From: Hyphodiscus hymeniophilus
Taxonomy: Eukaryota; Ascomycota; Leotiomycetes; Helotiales; Hyphodiscaceae
DNA: 64,000 bases
Direction: 5' to 3'
Assembly: GCA_016508695.1 (NCBI GenBank)
Contig: VNKQ01000003.1
Span: 62,001-126,000, forward strand
Positions within the stretch are counted from its first letter, which is position 1. Each line of letters opens with the position of its first letter. Shown piece after piece: positions 56,936 through 64,000 of the stretch. The position numbers and the translations under genes are program-made. The notes under the pieces are model-generated. The model saw only the letters and a list, made by a program, of their open reading frames with translations, was not told where the DNA came from and made no database searches.

Positions 56936-57747
56936 CTAATCGTCTTCATCTTCTTCGTCCTCCCCAGCTTCCTCGTCCTCCTCATCTTCACCACCATGAA
57001 TTCTCACTGCAACAACCTGACCATTCTCCTCAGCAACTGAAACTCTCGGAGGGCCGCCAACCTCATCCTGACCAACTATGATATAATCAGCACATCCACT
57101 TGTCACTCACGAAAAGTACAAGGAGTAAAGAAGAAGGCAATCATACAGGACATGCCACCGATGCAAAAGCGTTCATTCCCCGGGGGTCCGTCAAAAGCAC
57201 TCAAGGTCAACGTCTCGACATAAAACCCATACCCTTCTTCTAAGTCCGCCCTCTGTTCGGCATCAACGATCTTCTCAAACGCCGCCCTAGTCAAATACTC
57301 AGTGGAAACGACGTTACAAACACCCCCGTCATCATAGTAAGTCCCCTTCCTCTTCCACTCCAACACCTTACCATCCTTCCCCACCATCCCCTCGACGCTC
57401 TTGAAGCTCTCAGCATCCAGCTTCCTCGTCCTCCCCTCATACTCCTCCCACTGCTTTACATCCTGCGCCAGATCAATACTCCCGTCCTCCACCCAGCGCA
57501 GAACACACTCCGTCATCTCCTCCCCACCCTCGTCTTGAGAGAACACGGCGAGGGAGGTCCAGATCCCAGGCTTACAGTTCCGGATCCCGTTGTGCTCCAT
57601 GAAGAACTGCGATCCGTCATCGTCGTCTGCATTCACGTGCCCACAGAGGACGAGCCCGACGCCGAACGGCGGCTCCGATGAGATGTGGAAGCGGCGGGGC
57701 GTGAGAGCTATGAGCCGGTCAAAGCGAGTGGGGGTTTCTTCTGCCAT
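56936..57747 (-). CDS. unrecognised protein with polyacidic C-terminus
   Basis: Exons 57747-57147 and 57075-56936 (71-nt intron, donor gtatga, acceptor catag) encode 246 aa. The second exon continues naturally from GGMS into FGQDEVGGPPRVSV and ends in a run of Glu/Asp, so the in-frame read-through stop in the intron is not the real end. The body is mixed alpha/beta with RFDRLIALTPRRFHI, NGIRNCKPGIWTSLAVFS and EEGYGFYVETLTLSAFDGPPG. No motif, signal peptide or membrane segment is recognisable. It is convergent with the preceding orphan gene, the stops being about 100 bp apart. The start was chosen at the first Met after a low-complexity stretch with tandem NSSPI codons; an upstream in-frame ATG exists at 57945. 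Confidence 0.65.
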
Positions 57748-58288
57748 GGGGAGATTGCGCGAAGGAATGGGTGGATGGTGTTGGATGGGTGAAGAATTGA
57801 TGGGAGAAGAATTGATGGGAGATTGAAGATCGAGGTCCAATTCTGCCAGTGGGACACGGGTACTGTACTCTACTTGGTGAGATTCGAATACCCGTATTAC
57901 CTTAGTCAGCGTACGAAATACGAGGCAATTGCCTCTTGTGGTCACCCCTTCGCCAATGACAAAGTAGGTGCCTTAGGTAACGGCAGACCCAAAGATGGTG
58001 TGATAAGTACCAAAACCTCTTGTTTCTGAAAACATACATGTTATTCGCCCCTTTCAACAAGCCGTATTTTTTGGAACAATTAAGGCTTTGAAAATTTTAG
58101 ACTACTTGATTTGGATTTTGGGAGCCATTTTCAAGTTCTCCTAAGCCTTGAATTACTTCATCAGCGTAGCTCCGCATTCAAGTTCCATTTTCCTTTAGCT
58201 ATTCCGGTGGTAATTATGTTTTCCCGTGGACCGTTGGAATGTAGATATTTCTATTGATATCTTTCCTCTGCTGTTGACCGTTGATCAA
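57748..58288. other. intergenic region
   Basis: Promoter side of the unrecognised gene ending at 56936 and 3' side of Cgi121. A 15-bp direct repeat (GATGGGAGAAGAATT) near 57785-57815 lies at the start of this stretch. Nothing else recognised. Confidence 0.45.
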
Positions 58289-59105
58289 CTAATTGGTGGC
58301 TCCTCTCAACGCCATACTACCCAGCACCATAATCTCAAGTTCTTTGCCTTCATCCACCGAACCGGTACCATTCACACCGTTCACAGTCTTCTTTGGCCCA
58401 CCACCTCCAGCGTTCAGCTTATAAATCTTCCGTATCCTCGCCAAGTCCGTCATACTTCTCAGCTCATCATCCGAGAATGAGACTTGAGCCCCTTCGATGA
58501 CTTTCGTAAGGTGCTCCTGGATCTGTGGTCCTGTGAAGGACGATGAGGGAGTGGAGACTTTGATGACGAGTAGGTCTGTAGTTGTGGGCGATATTCCGAA
58601 ACGTCGAAAGGACTCTGCAATCTGTGCACGTTGTATTTCAGCGTCCGATTGTCTGATACCAGAGGTGGCGAGGTGGAGAGGGGGCATAATGAGAGGAGCA
58701 GCGAAAGAGAAGACGGACGTTGTTGTTTGGACTCAATGAGAAGACAATCTCAGAATGTACATTTCGACTCCGTAATCTATCTTCAAGTAGGTCATTCACC
58801 GCTCTATAGGTCGCTGCTAGAGCTTGGGTTGTCGAAATGATCTGGTTCGGTATCAGTAATTTACTCTCTCCCGTGACGCTTTCCGAGTATGACAAGAATG
58901 GCATAGAGGAGAAGATGGTATTGAGCGAGACAAGAGAACGGCTACTCACTACGCTAGCATCTATTAATGCATACTCGAAATCTGTGTTGCCGGCAAGTAG
59001 TTGCTGATGCAGAAATGAGGCATTTGTGACATTGCGGTACAAAGCGATGTGGACGGTGTGCGTTAAAGGAAGATGCTCAAGGTTGATACTGTGGAGGAGG
59101 GACAT
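58289..59105 (-). CDS. CGI121: EKC/KEOPS complex subunit Cgi121
   Basis: Exons 59105-58950, 58841-58719 and 58621-58289 encode 203 aa. Introns are 108 nt (GTGAGT donor) and 97 nt (weaker GTCCGT donor). Splicing gives EYALIDASV-IISTTQALAATYRAVND and SEIVFSLSPNNN-IAESFRRFGISPTTTDLLVIKV, both characteristic of Cgi121/TPRKB. The protein binds Bud32 in the KEOPS complex, which makes the universal t6A37 modification of ANN-decoding tRNAs and influences telomere maintenance. Cgi121 also contacts the tRNA 3' end. Two methionines upstream in frame were not used because the conserved part begins at MSLLHSINLEH. Confidence 0.88.
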
Positions 59106-59799
59106 GATCCTTTCAGGTAAAGAGCAGAGTCTCGAGCTTTGAGTTGCGCTCTTCCTGTCATGCACTTTGATGGGAAAGGTATCGAGGCTCCGGATTCGAC
59201 TTATTGTAGGATACCTAGATCTTGTTAAATCATCTTTCTACACGAACTAAATCCCAACTTCCCTGGTATGTATTCGAGCATATCATAAGTACTATATATC
59301 CTGTTGATGTTATCGACTTTGAATACCAAATGTGGAGGCGCACCTTAGCGATCAATTTTCCGGTCACAATTAATGTCACGTGCACAAATTCTGCCACGGA
59401 ATTAGCAATTAGGCCTGTGCGTTTTGAACATAAGCATGGTACGAGTACCGATCCAAATACTCCGAAACTGAACCCTTGGTAGCGCATTTCCTAGAAATAT
59501 TATAAAAATAGCATCATGTTTGCTAAAGTGCTTCTCAATGTTTACTGTCGATTACCATACACCAGGTAAGCGAGCACCACGCGAGTACTGCAATCATGTA
59601 CTCCGTAAAGGGTCCATTCCTTATCACGAAGACCCTTGGCGCATTCCACATAAAGCATGCGCGTCCACAAATAGTACCTGTACGTCAACCCGCCGAGATA
59701 GGCAAGGTCTCCCGCCGTGGACATTTCCCCCTCGATTTGGATTTGCGAACGCGAATTCGCTCTTCTTCAACATCACTCCACCATGCTCACATCGCCATC
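59106..59799. other. divergent promoter region
   Basis: Between Cgi121 (-) and the DUF5672 gene (+). It includes TACTCCGTA at 59599-59607. The frame of the DUF5672 protein stays open upstream to 59596 with an ATG there, but the hydrophobic anchor argues for the start at 59800. Confidence 0.45.
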
Positions 59800-60765
59800 A
59801 TGAAGGGGAGGCCAGTGATCATAGCCACCATCCTCTGCGCCGGTATATTCATCTTAAGCACTTACTGGTGGCGCACAACCAGTGACGATGGAAACCTCCG
59901 ATCTCTCTCGAACCTCCTCGCTCCAATAACAGGTCATAGCGATACGGTCGCAGTCCGCGACAACGTCGCCGTAATCATCGAGACACGTCCTCTGAGAACC
60001 CTCATCCCACTGATACTACACTTCGCAACTGTCCTGGGACCCGGATGGCCCATCTACTTCTTCACGCGCCCCTCAACGGTACACACTTTAGCAGCATTCG
60101 GCGGAGGATCGCAACCATTCCAACGCATGGTCAAGAGCGGACAGATCAAGATCATAGAACTCCCCAGCGAACCCTACCTCGGGAACTACCTGGGCATCAG
60201 CCATTTCATCGCGTCCGAATGGTTCTGGATGCGGCTGGAGCCAGCGAAGAAAATGCTCATGTTTCAAACAGATAGTATTCTATGCGCCAACAGCGGCAGG
60301 AGGATAGAAGATTACCTCGATTACGACTTCGTCGGGGCCGCCCACCCGTACATCCTCGAAGCATTCAACGGCGGACTCTCCATCCGAAACGTATCGCTGT
60401 CGCTGGAAATCGTTCGCGCGCACGCAATCGCAGACGACGTTGTCAATGGGACGAACCTCGGGCTGTTCGAGGACGTCTGGTTCTGCGATAAGATGAAGAA
60501 GATGGGCGCGCGATTCCCCAGTCGAGAGATAGCTTCCGAGTTCGCCGTGGATTTCGAATGGGCGGAGAGACCGATGGGCTATCATGGCGTCGGCAAGGGG
60601 CAGCACGACGACAGGCTCGAGGATATCTATGCCTGGTGTCCAGAGGCTGTATTCGCCAAGGACCAGCTAGTCGCGGACCTGAGCGAGGAGGAGCAGAAGC
60701 AGAACAGCACCTCGTATCCCAAGGATGGCGAGACGCTCGGGGGAGACACGTTACAATTTGGTTAG
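59800..60765 (+). CDS. type II membrane glycosyltransferase-like protein, DUF5672
   Basis: Single exon, 321 aa from the ATG at 59800. A short basic N-terminus (MKGR) is followed by one transmembrane helix at ~6-23, the layout of a Golgi type II enzyme. The rest matches the DUF5672 fold seen in fungal putative glycosyltransferases: VIIETRPLRTLIPLILHFATVLGPGWPI, LMFQTDSILC (a DxD-like QTDS site), YDFVGAAHP and the acceptor-like FNGGLSIRN. LFEDVWFC and FAVDFEWAERPMGYHGVGK (conserved His) follow. Sugar donor and acceptor are unknown. Several NxS/T sites are present. An in-frame start at 59596 would add 68 residues before the anchor and is less likely. Confidence 0.8.
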   Translation: MKGRPVIIATILCAGIFILSTYWWRTTSDDGNLRSLSNLLAPITGHSDTVAVRDNVAVIIETRPLRTLIPLILHFATVLGPGWPIYFFTRPSTVHTLAAFGGGSQPFQRMVKSGQIKIIELPSEPYLGNYLGISHFIASEWFWMRLEPAKKMLMFQTDSILCANSGRRIEDYLDYDFVGAAHPYILEAFNGGLSIRNVSLSLEIVRAHAIADDVVNGTNLGLFEDVWFCDKMKKMGARFPSREIASEFAVDFEWAERPMGYHGVGKGQHDDRLEDIYAWCPEAVFAKDQLVADLSEEEQKQNSTSYPKDGETLGGDTLQFG

Positions 60766-60778
60766 CATAATAGCATAC

Positions 60779-60824
60779 TAGTAAAATAATAATAATAATA
60801 ATGATGATAATAATAACAATAATA
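60779..60824. repeat. AAT/GAT trinucleotide tract
   Basis: Imperfect AAT, GAT and AAC trinucleotide repeat immediately after the DUF5672 stop codon, in the presumed 3' untranslated region. Confidence 0.85.
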
Positions 60825-61488
60825 CACGTCCCAATAAATCAGCCTTTGGAGAGAATCCCCAATCTCGTCCCTCTGCATTCTCAGAAGACTGCTCATATTC
60901 CTATATCCCTCCTCAAACCGGTAAAGTATAACCGGACACCTCAGATCGCCCTGCTCAGAGTTTCAAACCTCCTCCTTCCGAAGCCAAGGTTCTTTTCAAG
61001 CCTCTCCTTCGACTCGCATAGCGTCTAGAAGTGATCAATCACCAGCTAAAAGCTACATCCATAAATGCTGGCAGATCTCACCCAAGTCAGGAGTAAGGAT
61101 GGCTGGCGGATTTTGGAGGGCTGACTAGTACCATATTCCGTAGTATTGGTATTGGTATTGGTCTTAATATTGGTCGAATGCGAAATTCAAGGAATGGTAG
61201 CTGATTAGAAGTCTTGTGGAGGTCACATTAGAATAAAGCTGTACTTTTACCAGCTGAATTCTCCTGTCTTGTATTGTGCGGTTTGGACCTCTATATTGGT
61301 ATTTCTCTTGTAAGATGGGACGGGGAAGTGGGTTCGTTGGATGATGACCAGAATGGTGGGGTCGGTTCAGCTGATCATACTCAGACACAAGGACGATTGT
61401 AATTGCAAACACAAGTAGTGTTGGAGGTATGTAAGTAGTATTGGGTATGTATTTATGACCGGGCATAACGCAATATCCTTCCTTCAAC
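60825..61488. other. convergent 3' region
   Basis: Between the DUF5672 gene (+) and the aldehyde dehydrogenase gene (-). A short GGTATT hexamer repeat lies at ~61143-61163. No gene recognised. Confidence 0.5.
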
Positions 61489-63022
61489 TTAGTCTTGGAA
61501 AGTGACCGTTTTCGTCCTGACCCATTCTTCCAGCCCACTTGCGCCGAAGCGGCCATAGCCAGAAGACTTCATGCCTATGCGTTCGTTAGCACAATGTGTA
61601 TTGATTAATCCTGGGATGCGGGTGCGCCAGAAGAGCGAGGAAGAGAAGGGACTTACCGCCATGAGGCAAGGAGGTCTCGTCGTGAACAGTCATTCCGTTG
61701 ATGTGTACAGCGCCGCTCTCCACCTGGCGAGCGATCCTCAACGCCCTGCCCAGATCCTTCGTAAACACGGCAGCGCTCAGGCCGTACTCGGTGTCGTTCG
61801 CTAGTTCGATGGCTTCCTCGTCACTGCTCACGACCATCAAGCTGACCGTGGGCCCGAAGCTCTCCGTGTAGAAGAGCTCCATGTCTTTCTTGACACCCTT
61901 GACAACCACGGGACTCATCTTCGCCTCGGCCCCGTTCTTCGGATCACCGTACACGATCTCGGCGCCCTTGGAGACGGCATCCTCGAGCAGGCGTGCGTTC
62001 TTCTGCACGCCGACCTTGTTGATCAGGACGCCTTTCTCGCCTCCCTCGGGCGAGAAGTTCTGTATGGCCTTGACGAACTCGCTCTCGAAGGCGTCCGCGA
62101 TCGAGGAGTGGACGATGATCCGCTCGGTGGACATGCATATCTGGCCGCTGTGCAAGAAAGCCCCGACCGCGCACTCCATGGCCGCGTGCGGGAGATCAGC
62201 ATCCTCGAGCACGATGGCCGGGGCTTTACCCCCGAGCTCCAGGAGGACGGGCTTGAGGTTCTCGCCAGCCAGGCGCGAGATGATCTTCCCGACGGCGGTC
62301 GAGCCGGTGAAGTTGATCTTCTTGACGCGTGGGTCGTCGATGAGATGTTTCGTCACGGCTGCTGCGTCGGAGGGTGCATGGGCAAGGAGATTCAGCACTC
62401 CCTCTGGTAATCCAGCGTCGTGTAAGCAAGAGACCATCCCATGCGAGCAAAGAGGCGAGAACTCGGGCGCTTTCAAAATGGCCGTATTCCCTGCAGCGAG
62501 CGCAAATGCAAAACTCCGAATCCCCAATATGAACGGCGCGTTCCAAGGAGCGATGGCTAGAATAACCCCATAAGGCTCCTTGTATACCAACGCACTCACT
62601 CCCTCCGTCGAAGTGGTCGGTATAGTCCCGACAATACTCGATATGCGCCCTGCTACATCCTTCAAGATGTCGGCTGCCAGATCTAGATTGAAGTTTGCCC
62701 AACCTGCAGGGGCGCCAGTTTCGTCTGCACAGATCTTCGCAAGGCTCTCCCGACGCGAGTCTAGAAGCTCGGCAGCACGCAGGAAGATATCGCGTTTCTT
62801 CTGCGGCGGTAGAGAGCGCCAGGCAGGGTATGCTTTCTGTGCGCTTTCGATTGCGTGCGTGGTGTCGCTGATCGAGGCGCTGCTGAAGTGATGGAGGAGC
62901 TTGCCAGTCGCGGGCGAGTGGACAGGAAAGGAGCTTGTCGTTGTATGGGGAGCGTTGGAGATTAGGAGGGGATGGGTGATGGCTGAATGTCCGTTTGTGT
63001 TGTTTTCCATTATTGCTGCCAT
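61489..63022 (-). CDS. NAD(P)-dependent aldehyde dehydrogenase (vanillin/salicylaldehyde type)
   Basis: Exons 63022-61657 and 61574-61489 (82-nt intron, donor GTAAGT) encode 483 aa. Splicing gives SLPHGG-MKSSGYGRFGASGLEEW, the conserved ALDH C-terminus. Catalytic residues are present: Asn161 in APWN, Lys184, Glu262 in LELGG and Cys296 in GQICMS; the NAD motif is FTGSTAVG (238-245). It oxidises aldehydes to acids. Overall similarity appears closest to the aromatic (vanillin or salicylaldehyde) branch, judging from AGWANFNLDLAADIL and SEGVSALVYKEPYGV-type segments. That placement is an inference. No targeting signal; cytosolic. The gene is very GC-rich at third positions, giving long shadow frames. 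Confidence 0.9.
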
Positions 63023-63807
63023 CGTGGAGGGAGTTAATGTTCAATTCGTGTGGAAGATTTGGAGAGGGAAATTGAGGACCATACTGCGATGGCGAATGGA
63101 AGTATGAACTGTCTACTTGTAGACTCGAGAGGGACGAGGGGGATGTCCGGAGTAGGTATTAACCGGCTCGGTCGACGATGCCGGCAGTGCTTGCTGGTTG
63201 GTGATTGGTACCTTTTCTTTATCTAATCATCAACGAGATGAAACTCAAAGATTACATCGCGGGGTGCGGGTGCGGGGTAAAAGTATTCCCTGGATGCGAC
63301 AAACGGGAGTTTAGCAGGTGGGGTAGCTCCGAGCTCTCCACTCAACGGAACCTCTTCTGCTGACTGAAGGGAGCAGGGAAAGCGCATCAGAAGACGATAA
63401 GTTGAAGAAAAACGAAAGTGATTCAATAATCAAGGGTCATACAATTGGACTGCCAAATCCTTTGTTGTCTTAACTGAGTTAAAAAAGAGCTGCGGTCAAT
63501 GCCACCAAGGATCCCGCCAGTCGCCACCAACTTTTGATGCAGGCGGACGTTGAAGTCAGTAATGCCTGGACGACGCAAAGGAAGATCCGCTCAATGAGCA
63601 CGATCGTGACAATCATTTTCAATTCATTGCCTGCTAAAGTGTCCTATCATCGCTACCAATTATTTCTCTAAATAGAAAGGTTGCCTTTCAAAATCCCTGA
63701 GCGAAGGAAGGGGTATCTCAGCGAAGGGGTATTTCCATCTAACCGTACCCAGTTGTCATAAATCATAAAAATGTACACGAATGTGTAGCCGCACTGCCCT
63801 CGCGCAT
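63023..63807. other. intergenic region
   Basis: Promoter of the aldehyde dehydrogenase and 3' side of the glucanase gene, both on the minus strand. The element TCCGGAGTA occurs at about 63147. No gene recognised. Confidence 0.5.
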
Positions 63808-64000
63808 TTAGTTTCCTGGAATCATGCAAGTAGTTGTCGAGCATTGGCCGGGATGTTTCCTCGAGGTCAGAGGTTGAGGAATCAGACCCGCGCGAGTGAG
63901 ATTCTGGAAGTGCCATTCGGGCGCGCTCTCCGTCTTCCACGCCCAGAAGATCCACCCAGAGTGTGCCTCGTAGGCATCGAGTTGTGCTTCAACGTAGTAT
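63808..64000 (-). CDS. GH5 exo-beta-1,3-glucanase, C-terminal part (runs off the window)
   Basis: The last 63 codons of a gene entering from the right edge; the stop is TAA at 63810-63808. The translation reads VEAQLDAYEAHSGWIFWAWK, then TESAPEWHFQNLTRAGLIPQPL and KHPGQC. This is the conserved C-terminus of fungal glucan 1,3-beta-glucosidases (Exg1-type, glycoside hydrolase family 5). The active-site glutamates lie outside the window. Such enzymes are secreted and trim cell-wall or storage beta-glucan. Four further cysteine/threonine-rich residues precede the stop. Confidence 0.88.
   Translation of the reverse strand, partial: YYVEAQLDAYEAHSGWIFWAWKTESAPEWHFQNLTRAGLIPQPLTSRKHPGQCSTTTCMIPGN

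Noticed and set aside
62226..63044. 272-codon minus-strand frame and a 230-codon plus-strand frame over the aldehyde dehydrogenase
   Set aside because: Shadow frames of a clear ALDH gene with intact catalytic residues.

Overview
This window is nuclear DNA from a filamentous ascomycete (Pezizomycotina). Coding regions are interrupted by introns of about 41-210 nt (mostly 46-80) with GT..AG borders and CTNAY-like branch points. The gene families are typical fungal ones (DUF1776, DUF6594, GtaA glutaminase, ascomycete multicopper oxidase, GH5 exo-1,3-glucanase, fungal phosphoketolase). A 3.2 kb block carries the base composition left by repeat-induced point mutation (RIP). A leotiomycete-like lineage is my guess; the sequence alone does not prove it. 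Exon borders were worked out by hand from splice signals, reading phase and family consensus.

Layout. 1-2 kb: no gene seen. 2.0-8.7 kb: Yth1/CPSF30 (+), DUF1776 reductase-like protein (-), DUF6594 membrane protein (-), Wss1-type metalloprotease (+). 9.5-11.8 kb: ten-exon secreted multicopper oxidase (-). 11.8-14.3 kb: long intergenic stretch with a possible decayed coding fragment. 14.3-17.6 kb: COG4 (+) and a small cupin (+). 18.5-22.1 kb: divergent secreted histidine acid phosphatase (-) and secreted PI-PLC X-domain protein (+). 23.0-28.7 kb: mitochondrial adenylate kinase (-), LETM1/Mdm38 (+), Snx4/Atg24 (+). 30.6-38.2 kb: phosphoketolase (-), Vps38/UVRAG-like (-), Rae1/Gle2 (-). 40.2-46.2 kb: APRT (+), ten-TM membrane protein (+), proline-iminopeptidase-like hydrolase (-). 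48.3-50.6 kb: secreted GtaA glutaminase (+). 51.8-55.0 kb: RIP-degraded DNA transposon with terminal inverted repeats and a 10-bp target duplication (Mutator-like). 55.2-55.7 kb: tRNA-like elements and five diverged ~84-bp tandem repeats. 55.9-57.7 kb: two unrecognised genes. 58.3-63.0 kb: Cgi121 (-), DUF5672 glycosyltransferase-like protein (+), aldehyde dehydrogenase (-). 63.8-64.0 kb: 3' end of a GH5 exo-beta-1,3-glucanase (-).

Most genes are unrelated housekeeping functions: mRNA 3' processing and export, Golgi tethering, endosome/autophagy sorting, purine salvage, tRNA modification, DNA-protein crosslink repair. These are mixed with secreted nutrient-scavenging enzymes (acid phosphatase, PI-PLC, glutaminase, multicopper oxidase, glucanase). 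I see no biosynthetic cluster, CRISPR array or obvious new multi-gene system. The most unusual part is the transposon and repeat block at 51.8-55.7 kb with the orphan gene beside it. Two near-identical 18-bp palindromes in separate promoter regions and a few gene-structure oddities also deserve a second look.
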